From: Bordetella parapertussis
GTDB taxonomy: Bacteria > Pseudomonadota > Gammaproteobacteria > Burkholderiales > Burkholderiaceae_B
Reading direction: 5' to 3'
Assembly (NCBI GenBank): GCA_945897365.1
Contig: CAMDFD010000024.1
Span: forward strand, 1-33,795
DNA length: 33,795 bases
The translations under genes were made by a program, and so were the position numbers. Numbering within the stretch: the first letter of the stretch is position 1; each line of letters starts with the position of its first letter. Shown one piece after another: positions 1 to 8,758 of this stretch. The notes below the pieces were generated by a model, which had not been told where the DNA came from, searched no databases, and saw only the letters and a list, made by a program, of their open reading frames with translations.

Positions 1-25
1 ATTACTAAGATGAGGTGGTGTGATG

Positions 26-1006
26 ATGCGATTGGTGGCTTTGTGTTCGAAATATCTTTTCGTCACGCTTAGTAGTTTATTTCTCTCTAGTCTGGCGCTC
101 AGCCAAGACTATCCGGATCGGACCGTTAAGCTAGTCGTGCCCTTTGCGGCAGGTGGTGGCGTAGACATTCTGACGCGTGTCTTAGCCGATAAATTCAGCA
201 ATGACCTCAAGCAGAGTTTTATTGTTGAAAATCGCGTGGGTGCGGGTGGCAATATTGGCTCGGATGCTGTCGCAAAGTCTAAGCCAGACGGTTATACGCT
301 TCTAGTTGCGACAACGGGTACGCATGCGATCAATCCAGTTTTATTTCCTTCTTTACCTTTTGATGCAAAAGAAGACTTTATCCCCATCTCCCTGATTGCG
401 GCCGTGCCTAACTTGCTTGTGGTGGGGCCTAAGCTTCAGGTTAAAAGCTTGCAAGAGTTGATTGAGGTCGCGAAACGCCCGAATGTCAACCTCTCCTATG
501 CCTCCTTTGGTAACGGGACGTCTAATCACCTTTCGGGTGAGTTGCTGAAAATGCAGGGCAACTTTCAAGCCACACATATTCCCTATAAAAGCGCCACACA
601 AGCAGTCACTGATTTGTTGAGTGGCCAAATTGACTTTGCGTTTGTCAACATGCCGCTTGCGCTGACGCATGTCCAAGCCGGTAAGCTCAATGCCCTTGCC
701 ATTACAAGCAGTGAGCGAAGCACCCTTCTACCTGAGGTGCCCACCATGGCTCAAGGGGGAATTAAGGATTTTGTGGTCGAGTCTTGGTATGGATTGATGG
801 CTCCTAAAGGCACACCATCGTCCACGATACAGTTTTTAGAAAAAGCGACTGCACAGGCGCTCGGTGATCGAAAGTTACAAGAGTCATTTGTTAAAAGCGG
901 CGCTGAAGCACGCATCAGTTCAAGTGTCGAATTTGTGGCGCTCATTGCGGCCGAGCGCACACGTTGGGCTGAGGTCATTCAGCGCGCTAAAGTCCGCATA
1001 GATTGA
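26..1006 (+). CDS. Bug/TctC-family periplasmic solute receptor
   Basis: Periplasmic extracytoplasmic solute receptor of the tripartite tricarboxylate transporter (Bug) family. After a signal peptide (hydrophobic stretch up to ALS-QDYP) come the family's hallmarks: VKLVVPFAAGGGVDILTR near the N-terminus, IVENRVGAGGNIG, the DGYTLL stretch, and HIPYKSATQAVTDLLSGQID in the second lobe. Length of about 326 residues is normal. GTG at 20, ATG at 23 and ATG at 26 are all in frame; GAGGTG at 12-17 is best spaced for ATG 26. No TctA/TctB membrane genes are in view, which is common for orphan Bug receptors, so the ligand is unknown. It precedes an ABC importer by 62 bp, but a weak hairpin lies between, so co-transcription is uncertain. 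Confidence 0.93.
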   Translation: MRLVALCSKYLFVTLSSLFLSSLALSQDYPDRTVKLVVPFAAGGGVDILTRVLADKFSNDLKQSFIVENRVGAGGNIGSDAVAKSKPDGYTLLVATTGTHAINPVLFPSLPFDAKEDFIPISLIAAVPNLLVVGPKLQVKSLQELIEVAKRPNVNLSYASFGNGTSNHLSGELLKMQGNFQATHIPYKSATQAVTDLLSGQIDFAFVNMPLALTHVQAGKLNALAITSSERSTLLPEVPTMAQGGIKDFVVESWYGLMAPKGTPSSTIQFLEKATAQALGDRKLQESFVKSGAEARISSSVEFVALIAAERTRWAEVIQRAKVRID

Positions 1007-1024
1007 GTTTTTCGCCTAAAGCCC

Positions 1025-1046
1025 TCAGTTTCAAATACTGATTTTT
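1025..1046 (+). terminator. weak hairpin with T-run after the Bug receptor gene
   Basis: TCAGT at 1025-1029 pairs with ACTGA at 1037-1041 around a 7-nt loop and is followed by five T residues. The stem is only 5 bp and AT-rich, so at most it gives partial termination between the receptor gene and the ABC operon. Confidence 0.28.
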
Positions 1047-1068
1047 AACTAACCGACGGGGAATATCA

Positions 1069-2094
1069 ATGCTTAGAAAACGAGTTTTAACGCTGCGTCA
1101 AGTTTTGGCTGCTGTCGCATTCGCGGCAACGGGTCTTGCTAGCAGCGTGGCCACAGCCCAAACTGCGATTTGCTACAACTGTCCACCCGAGTGGGCGGAT
1201 TGGGGTACACAGCTCAAGGCAATCAAAGAGAAAACAGGGATTACGGTTCCTCCTGATAACAAAAATTCCGGTCAGTCACTTTCTCAGTTAATCGCAGAAA
1301 AAAATAGTCCAGTCGCCGATGTGACCTATTTGGGTGTGACGTTTGGCATCCAAGCGGCCAAGGATGGCGTGGTCACAGCCTACCGTCCCGCTGGCTGGGA
1401 GCAGGTTCCTGATGGGTTGAAGGATCCGGCTGGAAACTGGTTCACGATTCACTCAGGGACACTCGGTTTCATGGTGAACAAAGACGCGCTAAAAGGCAAA
1501 CCTGTACCAAAGTCTTGGGCGGATTTGTTAAAGCCTGAATACAAAGGTTTGATTGGCTATTTGGATCCAGCTTCAGCTTTTGTGGGTTATGTTGGTGCGG
1601 TCGCGATTAATCAGGCAAGGGGTGGAAATTTAGATAATTTCGGACCTGCGATCGAATACTTTAAAGCCTTGCAAAAGAATGAGCCCATCGTTCCCAAGCA
1701 AACATCGTATGCGCGCGTCTTGTCAGGTGAGATTGCAATTTTGCTGGACTACGACTTTAACGCGTATCGTGCCAAGTATAAGGACAAGGCAAATATAGAG
1801 TTTGTGATTCCTACCGAAGGCACCGTGGTTGTTCCTTATGTCATGAGTTTGGTCAATAAAGGACCGAACGCAGAGAATGGCAAAAAAGTATTGGATTTCG
1901 TGCTGTCTGATGCGGGTCAGGCGTTGTGGGCAAATGCATTTTTGCGTCCAGTGCGTCCTTCGGCCATGTCTGCAGAGGCACAGTCGAGATTTTTGCCAGC
2001 AGACGAGTATAAGCGTGCTGTCGCAGTCGATTACGCCAAAATGGCGAGTGTGCAGAAAGCATTTTCTGACTCGTATTTAAAGCAAGTGCGTTAA
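1069..2094 (+). CDS. ABC transporter periplasmic substrate-binding protein (PotD/Fbp-like type)
   Basis: Periplasmic binding protein of the importer encoded by the next three genes. The N-terminal signal peptide ends near ATA-QTAICYN. The mature part has the class of fold used for polyamine, ferric iron, thiamine and 2-aminoethylphosphonate receptors: LIAEKNSPVADVTYLG in the first lobe, then NKDALKGKPVPKSWADLLKP and EYKGLIGYLDP at the hinge, and a C-terminal KKVLDFVLSDAGQ helix. The 341-residue length is typical. ATG 1069 has GACGGGGA just upstream. The stop is 2 bp before the first permease, so this is one operon. The ligand cannot be read from sequence; a phosphonate or glycerophosphodiester is inferred from the downstream phosphodiesterase and the surrounding locus. 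Confidence 0.9.
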   Translation: MLRKRVLTLRQVLAAVAFAATGLASSVATAQTAICYNCPPEWADWGTQLKAIKEKTGITVPPDNKNSGQSLSQLIAEKNSPVADVTYLGVTFGIQAAKDGVVTAYRPAGWEQVPDGLKDPAGNWFTIHSGTLGFMVNKDALKGKPVPKSWADLLKPEYKGLIGYLDPASAFVGYVGAVAINQARGGNLDNFGPAIEYFKALQKNEPIVPKQTSYARVLSGEIAILLDYDFNAYRAKYKDKANIEFVIPTEGTVVVPYVMSLVNKGPNAENGKKVLDFVLSDAGQALWANAFLRPVRPSAMSAEAQSRFLPADEYKRAVAVDYAKMASVQKAFSDSYLKQVR

Positions 2095-2096
2095 AC

Positions 2097-2912
2097 ATGT
2101 CTTCGGGCTCAGTCGCGCAGCGCGCACTCACTGCGTGTCTGATGCCCGTCGCAATATTTTTTATGGCATTTTGGTTATTGCCGATTACGCGATTGATCGC
2201 GTTACCTGCAGCCAAAGGCTGGGAAACATACTTTGCGATACTGACTGATTCGCGTTATGCGACAAGTTTGATCAATACCCTGTTTTTATCTTTGGTGGTG
2301 ACAGCCGCCACACTCATGCTGGGTTTGGCGGTGGGTTTGTACCTTGCTAAACCGAAAGTGTTTGGAAGACGTTTTTTACTCTCCTTGTTGACGTTGCCGC
2401 TGTCTTTTCCAGGTGTGGTTGTAGGATTTTTTATTATTTTGCTTGGGGGCAGGCAGGGTGCTGTTGCTGATTTATTTGAAAGTGTCGGTCTCGGACGTGT
2501 GACCTTTGCCTATGGCTTGAAGGGATTATTCCTGGCGTATCTTTATTTCTCCTTACCCAGAGTGATTGCCAGTTATACCGCCGCTGCGCAAGGTATGGAT
2601 CGTTCTCTCGAAGAAGCGGCGCGCTCGTTGGGGGCGAATCGTTTTCAAGTGTTGCGGGATGCTTGGTTGCCTCAGTTGTTACCGACGACGGCTGCCTGTG
2701 CGGCGATTGTCTTTGCCACCTCGATGGGGGCCTTTGGTACAGCGTTTACGCTTGCCAGTAAGTTTGAAGTCTTACCCATCACCATCTATAACGAATTCAC
2801 CAATTACGCGAATTTTCCGCTGGCAGCGTCTCTGTCCTTGTCTCTTGGCTTGTTGACGTGGTTGTCCTTGTTTTTGATGGGACGGTGGACGGGTGGGCGA
2901 GTCGTGCTATGA
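2097..2912 (+). CDS. ABC transporter permease (first of pair)
   Basis: Inner-membrane permease subunit of the importer. The 271 residues contain about six hydrophobic segments, beginning with LTACLMPVAIFFMAFWLLP and ending with FPLAASLSLSLGLLTWLSLF. The cytoplasmic EAA loop that docks onto the ATPase is visible as LEEAARSLGANRFQVLRDAW followed by LPQLLP. Start ATG 2097 is 2 bp after the binding-protein stop, consistent with translational coupling. By position and sequence it resembles PhnU- or PotB-type permeases, but the substrate is not determined. Confidence 0.92.
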   Translation: MSSGSVAQRALTACLMPVAIFFMAFWLLPITRLIALPAAKGWETYFAILTDSRYATSLINTLFLSLVVTAATLMLGLAVGLYLAKPKVFGRRFLLSLLTLPLSFPGVVVGFFIILLGGRQGAVADLFESVGLGRVTFAYGLKGLFLAYLYFSLPRVIASYTAAAQGMDRSLEEAARSLGANRFQVLRDAWLPQLLPTTAACAAIVFATSMGAFGTAFTLASKFEVLPITIYNEFTNYANFPLAASLSLSLGLLTWLSLFLMGRWTGGRVVL

Positions 2913-2931
2913 CAAGACTCGGAGTGCTGAA

Positions 2932-3720
2932 ATGAATAGCCGATCGCCCATTTTGGCGACACTGACGGCAACCGTGCTGCTGTTCATGATCAGTCCGATG
3001 GTGCTGTCGATTACGGCTGCTTTTCTTCAGCAATATAGTCGTGGTCTCGCGGGTGGGTTGACGCTGGATTGGGTGATCCATGTTTTTAGCCAGTATGGGT
3101 CCACGGTATATGCCTCGATTTTGATTGCGACGAGTTGTGTGATTGGTAATGCTTTGATTGGCGTACCGTGTGCCTATGCCTTGGCACGCGCACGTGGACG
3201 TTGGGCTAGAAGCTTTGAGGAAATATTGACGTTACCTGTAGCGGTACCTGGGCTTGCGACAGGTCTAGCCCTCATCCTGACCTACGGGGAGTGGCGAGAT
3301 TTTAGACAGAGCTATGCGTTTATCCTGGTGGGGCATATGGTGTTTACATTGCCTTTTATGGTGCGCACAGTCAGTGCGGCTTTTCAGCGGGCAGAGATTG
3401 CCTCGATTGAAGAAGCGGCCAGGTCTCTGGGGGCAGGCTTTATTACGCGTTTTCTGACCGTGCTGGTGCCCGTGGTGTTGCCCTCGATCGTAGCCGGTGG
3501 TCTGATGGTGTTTACACTTTCCATTGGCGAGTTCAATTTAACCTGGCTCTTGCATACACCGCTGACTCGCACCTTGCCTGTTGGTCTAGCTGACAGTTAT
3601 GCTTCGATGCGTATTGAAATTGGTTCTGCCTACACCCTGATGTTTTTCATTGTTGTCCTGCCATTGTTGTGGCTGCTCAACGTGGCCGCTAACCTCGTAC
3701 AAAAGCGCTATGGAACTTGA
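2932..3720 (+). CDS. ABC transporter permease (second of pair)
   Basis: Second permease of the importer, forming a heterodimer with the preceding product. It has about six hydrophobic segments and an EAA loop, SIEEAARSLGAGFITRFLTV. An in-frame GTG exists at 2893 inside the previous gene, but ATG 2932 is preferred: GGAG at 2921-2924 lies 7 nt upstream and the protein then starts just before its first membrane segment, giving 262 residues. The stop overlaps the start of the ATPase gene by 11 bp. PhnV/PotC-type by similarity and position. Confidence 0.9.
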   Translation: MNSRSPILATLTATVLLFMISPMVLSITAAFLQQYSRGLAGGLTLDWVIHVFSQYGSTVYASILIATSCVIGNALIGVPCAYALARARGRWARSFEEILTLPVAVPGLATGLALILTYGEWRDFRQSYAFILVGHMVFTLPFMVRTVSAAFQRAEIASIEEAARSLGAGFITRFLTVLVPVVLPSIVAGGLMVFTLSIGEFNLTWLLHTPLTRTLPVGLADSYASMRIEIGSAYTLMFFIVVLPLLWLLNVAANLVQKRYGT

Positions 3721-4759
3721 ACAAATTGCTTTGACTGCGTTGAGATGCGCCAAGACCTATCCGGATGGGACGCAAGGGCTAAAGCCAACGAGCCTAAAGG
3801 TAGAACCTGGTGAGATTATGGCGCTGCTTGGGCCCTCGGGCTGTGGCAAAACCACCTTGCTGCGTATTTTGGCGGGACTTGAAACGACTGATGCGGGCGG
3901 CCAGATATTTTTTGGTGATCAAGAGGTGACGGCTCGTCCCATCGAGCAGCGTCGTGTCGGGATGGTGTTTCAACATTACGCCTTATTTCCACATATGTCC
4001 GTCGAACGTAATATTGAATACGGATTAAAAGTGCGTGGCGTAGAGGCGGCTACTCGTAAAAAAACAGTCGGTGAGTTGATCGACTTGGTTCGACTAGGGG
4101 GGCAAGAGCATAAGCGCCCTGCAGAGCTATCGGGCGGGCAAAAGCAACGCGTTGCGCTTGCGCGTGCCGTTGCGGCGGGTCCCCGAGTGTTGCTATTAGA
4201 TGAACCTCTGACTGCGTTGGATAGTAAATTAAAAGAGGCATTACGTGACGAGTTGGCGGATTTGTTGCGTCGACTGAGAGTGACTGCAGTGTATGTGACA
4301 CATGATCAGCAAGAGGCGATGGCTATTGCAGATCGCATGGCAGTCATGCGTGCAGGAGAGATTGTTCAGGTGGGCGATCCCGAAGTGCTTTATCGACAAC
4401 CTACGCATGCGTTTGTGGCGAACTTTTTAGGGCGCGTCAATATTTTGCGTCGCAATCTCATGGACACTCAGGCTGGTGTTCTGGTGATTGGTTCGTCAGT
4501 CTTGCCTGTACCAACGTATTTAGGCCAAGAGCTTTTTGTTCGGCCCGAGGATATTGTGATTGACGACCCACATTCTGATCGGATGCAAGGCATGATTTTG
4601 CAGAGAAGTTTCCGAGGTGATCACATACAACTTCGCGTGAGCGTGGAGAATCAGGAGCCACTTGTGGTTGATGTGTCACGTGATGCACTTTATCAACAGG
4701 GCGATACCGTGTCTGTCTTTTTTTCGCCTACTTCATTTATAGCTGCCAAGGAGTCTTAA
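3710..4759 (+). CDS. ABC transporter ATP-binding protein with C-terminal regulatory (TOBE-like) domain
   Basis: Cytoplasmic ATPase that powers the upstream permeases. Walker A is GPSGCGKTT, the Q-loop is VFQHYALFPHM, the signature is LSGGQKQR and Walker B is VLLLDEPLTALD, followed by the switch histidine in VYVTHDQQEAM. About 110 residues after the nucleotide-binding domain form the TOBE-like tail seen in PotA, UgpC and PhnT relatives. A longer reading frame opens at 3650, but ATG 3710 places translation just before the conserved fold and overlaps the permease stop at 3718-3720, the usual coupling. The length is then 349 residues. The stop is 2 bp before the phosphodiesterase start. Confidence 0.93.
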   Translation: MELEQIALTALRCAKTYPDGTQGLKPTSLKVEPGEIMALLGPSGCGKTTLLRILAGLETTDAGGQIFFGDQEVTARPIEQRRVGMVFQHYALFPHMSVERNIEYGLKVRGVEAATRKKTVGELIDLVRLGGQEHKRPAELSGGQKQRVALARAVAAGPRVLLLDEPLTALDSKLKEALRDELADLLRRLRVTAVYVTHDQQEAMAIADRMAVMRAGEIVQVGDPEVLYRQPTHAFVANFLGRVNILRRNLMDTQAGVLVIGSSVLPVPTYLGQELFVRPEDIVIDDPHSDRMQGMILQRSFRGDHIQLRVSVENQEPLVVDVSRDALYQQGDTVSVFFSPTSFIAAKES

Positions 4760-4761
4760 GC

Positions 4762-5586
4762 ATGACCATTTCTTTTGTGCAATTATCCGATACCCATATT
4801 CGTGAACCTGGTCGCCTAGCGTATGGCAAGCTAGACACTGCACCTTACTTGCGCCGTGCTGTGGAGTCGGTCATGTCTTTGCGGCAAAAGCCCCTGGCGG
4901 TGGTGATGACGGGTGACTTGACGGACTTTGGTCGTGAGTTGGAGTATCAACATCTTGCCGAACTGATTGCGCCTCTTGATATTCCTGTTTACTTGATGCC
5001 AGGCAATCACGACACACGTGAGGGACTGCGGGCGGCGTTTCCTGACCATACATATCTTGGGCAGTCTGGTTTTATTCAATACGAGGTAGAGATCGGACCG
5101 TTGACCTTATTGACGCTGGATACGAGTATCCCAGGCGAGAGTGGGGGCACACTCTGTCAAGAGCGGTTGGACTGGCTGGAGCAAAAGCTCCATAAAAATA
5201 TTGGCAAACCTGTCGTAGTGGCGATGCATCATCCGCCTTTTACGACCATGATCGGCCATATGGATAAAATCGGTATGCAGGGTGGTGTGGAGCGCCTCAA
5301 GGAAATCATGAGTCGTCATCCAAACGTTGAACGCATCATTTGTGGCCACTTACATCGTGCGATCGACGTTCGCTTTGCCGGAACGATTGCCAGTACGACA
5401 CCTTCGCCGGCCCATCAAGTCACGCTCAATCTGACCGAGGATGCTGCGTCGACTTGGATGTTAGAGCCGCCAGCATATCGTGTGTTTGGCTGGTCGCCGC
5501 CCGAGGGCTTGGTGACACATCTTGCATTCGTCGGACCCTATGATGGTCCTCATCCCTTTCGTGAAAATGGCAAGCTGATCGACTGA
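4762..5586 (+). CDS. GpdQ-like binuclear metallophosphodiesterase
   Basis: Calcineurin-like metallophosphoesterase of the class III cyclic-nucleotide / glycerophosphodiester phosphodiesterase group. All binuclear metal ligands are present: D10 and H12 (LSDTHI), D52 (GDLTD), N82 and H83 (GNHDTR), H156 (MHHPP), H196 and H198 (GHLH). Their spacing and the length of 274 residues closely match Enterobacter GpdQ, which hydrolyses glycerophosphoethanolamine and many other phosphodiesters. No signal peptide is visible, so it should act in the cytoplasm on material brought in by the upstream importer. SD AAGGAG at 4749-4754 serves ATG 4762. It ends in a terminator hairpin that overlaps the stop codon. 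The physiological substrate is inferred, not shown. Confidence 0.92.
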   Translation: MTISFVQLSDTHIREPGRLAYGKLDTAPYLRRAVESVMSLRQKPLAVVMTGDLTDFGRELEYQHLAELIAPLDIPVYLMPGNHDTREGLRAAFPDHTYLGQSGFIQYEVEIGPLTLLTLDTSIPGESGGTLCQERLDWLEQKLHKNIGKPVVVAMHHPPFTTMIGHMDKIGMQGGVERLKEIMSRHPNVERIICGHLHRAIDVRFAGTIASTTPSPAHQVTLNLTEDAASTWMLEPPAYRVFGWSPPEGLVTHLAFVGPYDGPHPFRENGKLID

Positions 5587-5602
5587 GCTTGCCATTTCCG
5601 TA
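5565..5602 (+). terminator. bidirectional intrinsic terminator between convergent operons
   Basis: A perfect 12-bp inverted repeat: AAATGGCAAGCT at 5565-5576 and its complement at 5586-5597, with a 9-nt loop holding the phosphodiesterase stop codon. A short T-rich stretch follows at about 5603-5608. On the minus strand the same stem is followed by TTTTC, so it can also stop transcription coming from the HAD gene. Confidence 0.75.
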
Positions 5603-5621
5603 CTTTTAACGCCTTGAGGGA

Positions 5622-6287
5622 CTAAGAAAAAACGCCACCATAAGTATTGAATTGCCCAGCGAGCCGGTAATCGGTTTCGCTGGGTCTTCCGTAGCCATTT
5701 TGGTGCAAAATAAAGTCGACATTGCAATGCGCCGCACAGCGCGCATCGACGTGTGTGTCTCCAATCAGTACGGCATGCTCGTGCGCAACATCTAGTTCCT
5801 TGAGGGTATGCGACAAAGGGAGAGGGTGTGGCTTGGAAAAGGCAGTCGTATCCGAGCCCGTGATGACGCTAAAGAAATCGATAATGCCCGTTTTTGTTAA
5901 GGCATGACGTGCGTTCGCTTCGATTTTATTGGTACAAATAGCAAGTTTAAAGTCACGCTCTCGCAGCTCCTCCAACAGCGACATGACGCCAGGGTAGAGA
6001 TGTGAGTGAGCATGTGCCTGAAGTTTGTAATGATGCTGATAGATGGGAATGAAAACGTCTAAGCCTTCTTCTGGAAAGTCGACTAAGGCGACGGCGCTCC
6101 TGACGAGTTCACGGGAGGGACCATGCAGGTTGGGGAGTTCGACAGTCGGGTCGATTGAGCGATGTCCACAATCAGTTAAGGCAGTGTTGATGGCCATACG
6201 AATATCAGGTTCGGTATGCAGCAGCGTGCCATCGAGATCAAACACGATGGCTTTTTTGTTCAATAACAGCGGGGCAAGGTGATTCAT
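5622..6287 (-). CDS. HAD-superfamily phosphatase, phosphoglycolate-phosphatase-like
   Basis: Cytoplasmic HAD hydrolase. Motif I is VFDLDGTLL with nucleophile D17 and acid D19. An alpha-helical cap follows (about residues 25-95). Motif II is in LAICTNK, the motif III lysine is in SKPHPLPL, and motif IV is LIGDTHVDARCA. Length of 221 residues and layout match Gph-type phosphatases. The start overlaps the stop of the phosphonate monoester hydrolase gene as ATGA (6284-6287), so the two are translationally coupled. In this operon it plausibly dephosphorylates the phosphomonoester left after phosphodiester cleavage; this role is inferred. A phosphonoacetaldehyde hydrolase (PhnX) role is less likely, since the usual phosphonatase cap features were not recognised. 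Confidence 0.88.
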   Translation of the reverse strand: MNHLAPLLLNKKAIVFDLDGTLLHTEPDIRMAINTALTDCGHRSIDPTVELPNLHGPSRELVRSAVALVDFPEEGLDVFIPIYQHHYKLQAHAHSHLYPGVMSLLEELRERDFKLAICTNKIEANARHALTKTGIIDFFSVITGSDTTAFSKPHPLPLSHTLKELDVAHEHAVLIGDTHVDARCAAHCNVDFILHQNGYGRPSETDYRLAGQFNTYGGVFS

Positions 6288-7828
6288 AGTCTTGATACTA
6301 ACCCTTCAGGCGTCGCTGCATAGCCGGTGAGTGTGCGATCCGCATGCTTGAGTCGCCAGTTCAGCATTTTCTGAGCCATGTCCAGCATTTGACTTGCATA
6401 GGCAGGATCGTGGGCAAGGTTGCGCAACTGACTCGGATCTTTTTCCAAATCAAAAAACAAGGGTGGCAAGGCCGCGAAGTGCACGTATTTGTAGCGATCG
6501 TTTTGGATGACTGACAATGAGCACTCGTCCATACCCAGTCCGAGATAGTCTTCTGGTTTGGAGTAAAAAATATTTCTAAAGTCGAACTCGTAGTGCACTT
6601 CGGTGCGCCAGTCAGCCGGTGCCTCGGCGTTGTGTATAAAGGGTAGGAGTGATTCGCCATCGCAAGTGCGTGGTACGGGTAAGCCCATCCATTCGAGAAT
6701 AGTCGGCATCGTATCAACCGTTTCGGTGAACTGATGAACGATCTTGCCACGGGTGAGGTTGGCCGATTCGCTTGGGTCGCGCACGATCATGGGAATGTGA
6801 AAGCTCTGGTCAAAATAGCCGAGCTTACCCAGCAGGTGATGGTCACCGAGTTGCTCGCCATGATCGCTCGTGAGCACCACCAAGGTGTTGTCCCACTGAC
6901 CGGTTTGCTTGAGATAGTCACAGACGCGTCCGACATGTTCGTCGACTTCGGACATCAGTCCGTAGTAGGTCGCACGCATTTGCAAGACTTCTTGTTCCGT
7001 CATATCGGCGGCCATACCCTGACCGTGTTCAAAGAATTTCTTACGCTCGATCGCTTTGAGATAAAACTCCAGCATCGGGTGTTGTGCTGCTTCGATATCC
7101 ACGGATTCTGCACGGATGGGGGCTGGGCAGTCCTCCGGCTTGTACATGGCGTTGTAGGGCTCTGGGGCAATAAAAGGCGGGTGCGGACGGTAGTAGCCCA
7201 GGTGCAGAAACCAAGGTTTGTTCTCTGTGCCTTTGAGATACTCTAAGGCACGGTCTGTAAAGAACGAGGTATCAGACAGGTCAGCAGGGATCGAGCTTGG
7301 CTTCGCCGTTGCACCGATGTCGTCCTCGTCCTGACCTTTGGGCAACCAGATATTGGTGGGGATTTTAGGAACGGGATAGCCTTTGGCTTTGACCCAGGCA
7401 AAGTAGGCTTCCATTTTCAGGCCCCAGGAGCCCACCGGCTTCCAACCTTCCATGTCTGCGCCGAGTACTTTAAATCTTGGATCTTCAGGGGCCGTCTCGC
7501 GTGGGTCGGGTGTGGTGGTCGTGTAGCCGACAAGCGCGGGCTCGTAGCCTGCTTTGCGGACTTCTTTGGCGATATTGGTGTGACGTGCATCGAGCGGAAT
7601 AGTATTTTGTACCGCGCGATGCGTCATCATGTAGAGACCGGTGAGCATCGAGGCACGACCTGGGCCGCAGGGAACGGCCTGGGTATAGTGCTTGGCAAAC
7701 GTCACGCCTTCATTGGCGAGCGCATCAATATTGGGTGTCTTGACCGTTGGGTGACCCAGCTTGCCGAGCGTATCGCCACGCCATTGATCCACCACAATCA
7801 TGAGTACATTTTTTTTAGCGCGTGTCAT
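6284..7828 (-). CDS. pehA: phosphonate monoester hydrolase / phosphodiesterase, formylglycine-type (alkaline phosphatase superfamily)
   Basis: Sulfatase-fold hydrolase of the phosphonate monoester hydrolase group (PehA of Burkholderia caryophylli, RlPMH of Rhizobium), which cleaves phosphonate monoesters and phosphodiesters. The length of 514 residues equals that of those enzymes. The nucleophile motif C-x-P-x-R is CGPGR with C54, which must be oxidised to formylglycine. Metal ligands D14 (VVDQWRGD) and D322/H323 (TSDHGEQLGDHH) sit at nearly the same positions as in the characterised enzymes. No signal peptide is seen. GAGGAAG precedes ATG 7828. It lies 54 bp after the permease gene and overlaps the HAD gene by ATGA. 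A choline- or aryl-sulfatase activity cannot be excluded, but the family match and the phosphorus context favour phosphodiesters. Confidence 0.9.
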   Translation of the reverse strand: MTRAKKNVLMIVVDQWRGDTLGKLGHPTVKTPNIDALANEGVTFAKHYTQAVPCGPGRASMLTGLYMMTHRAVQNTIPLDARHTNIAKEVRKAGYEPALVGYTTTTPDPRETAPEDPRFKVLGADMEGWKPVGSWGLKMEAYFAWVKAKGYPVPKIPTNIWLPKGQDEDDIGATAKPSSIPADLSDTSFFTDRALEYLKGTENKPWFLHLGYYRPHPPFIAPEPYNAMYKPEDCPAPIRAESVDIEAAQHPMLEFYLKAIERKKFFEHGQGMAADMTEQEVLQMRATYYGLMSEVDEHVGRVCDYLKQTGQWDNTLVVLTSDHGEQLGDHHLLGKLGYFDQSFHIPMIVRDPSESANLTRGKIVHQFTETVDTMPTILEWMGLPVPRTCDGESLLPFIHNAEAPADWRTEVHYEFDFRNIFYSKPEDYLGLGMDECSLSVIQNDRYKYVHFAALPPLFFDLEKDPSQLRNLAHDPAYASQMLDMAQKMLNWRLKHADRTLTGYAATPEGLVSRL

Positions 7829-7882
7829 GAATGATCTTCCTCATTAAATTGATGTCAGGATTTGTTGTAACTGTTGTTGGGT

Positions 7883-8749
7883 TTATTGCAGCGTCGGATC
7901 GAGCTTGTCCCGAACCCAATCGCCTACTAAGGAAATTGAAAGTGTTGTCAGTACGATGATCGTGGCAGGCGCCAGCAGGATCCACGGAGCAGATTGCAGG
8001 TATTCGCGGCCATACCCCACCATATTGCCCAGACTGGTCAACGGCGCTTGTACGCCTAACCCCAAAAATGACAAACCAGACTCGAGCAAAATGACTTCTG
8101 GAAAGGTCAGCGTCATGCTGACGATCAAGGTGCTCGCGATGTTGGGCAAGATATGTCTAAAGTAAACACGCCATGTGCTTGCACCGAGGGCTTGAACCGC
8201 ATTGGCATAGCCTTGTTCGACCGCTGCGACGGTGAGGTTGCGCGTAATGCGGGCAGTCCTCTCCCAGCCATGGCACCCCATGAGGCAGATAAAAAGTACC
8301 AGAGTATTTCCAAAAAACGCCAACACGGCGAGTGCAATCAGCATAAAGGGGATTGAGGCTTGGAAATCAATTGCTACCATCACCGCTTGCTCGACCAAGC
8401 CTCTAAATCGTGCCGCTAAAAAGCCTAATGTCAAACCGATTGCCGCAGAAATCAAGGTGCTGGCAAAAGCAATGAGCAAGCTCATCTGAATAGAGGTGAG
8501 CAGGCGTGACATGACATCACGCCCGAGCTCGTCAGTGCCTAGGAGATGATTGGTTTGCCCACCAAAGCCAATCGGAGGCTGTAGTCTGGCTGATAAGTCG
8601 AGCGCGGTGAAGACGTAGGGCGTTAAGACTTCTGCAAAGAGCGCGACAAAAAGCATCACTGCGAGCCAAATCCAACCGATCAGCACAATGGTTGGACAGC
8701 GGACTAAATTACCGCGTAGGGTGGAGAGTTTGAGTGTCAGGGCTGTCAT
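7883..8749 (-). CDS. peptide/nickel-type ABC transporter permease, DppC-like
   Basis: Second permease of a DppABCDF-type importer. The N-terminal DppC/OppC region (GWIWLAVMLFVALFAEVLTPY) and the segment NHLLGTDELGRDVMSRLLTS are family hallmarks. The EAA loop reads NAVQALGASTWRVYFRHILP. There are about six hydrophobic segments in 288 residues. AGGAG lies just upstream of ATG 8749, 9 bp after the stop of the DppB-like gene. Peptide-type importers also carry glutathione, nickel and other small solutes; here the downstream hydrolase suggests a phosphodiester or phosphonate ester as cargo, by inference. Confidence 0.93.
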   Translation of the reverse strand: MTALTLKLSTLRGNLVRCPTIVLIGWIWLAVMLFVALFAEVLTPYVFTALDLSARLQPPIGFGGQTNHLLGTDELGRDVMSRLLTSIQMSLLIAFASTLISAAIGLTLGFLAARFRGLVEQAVMVAIDFQASIPFMLIALAVLAFFGNTLVLFICLMGCHGWERTARITRNLTVAAVEQGYANAVQALGASTWRVYFRHILPNIASTLIVSMTLTFPEVILLESGLSFLGLGVQAPLTSLGNMVGYGREYLQSAPWILLAPATIIVLTTLSISLVGDWVRDKLDPTLQ

Positions 8750-8758
8750 TTCACTCTC

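Noticed and set aside
6734..7246. 170-codon plus-strand frame inside the phosphonate monoester hydrolase gene
   Set aside because: Antisense shadow of a strongly conserved gene; no domain or ribosome site supports it.
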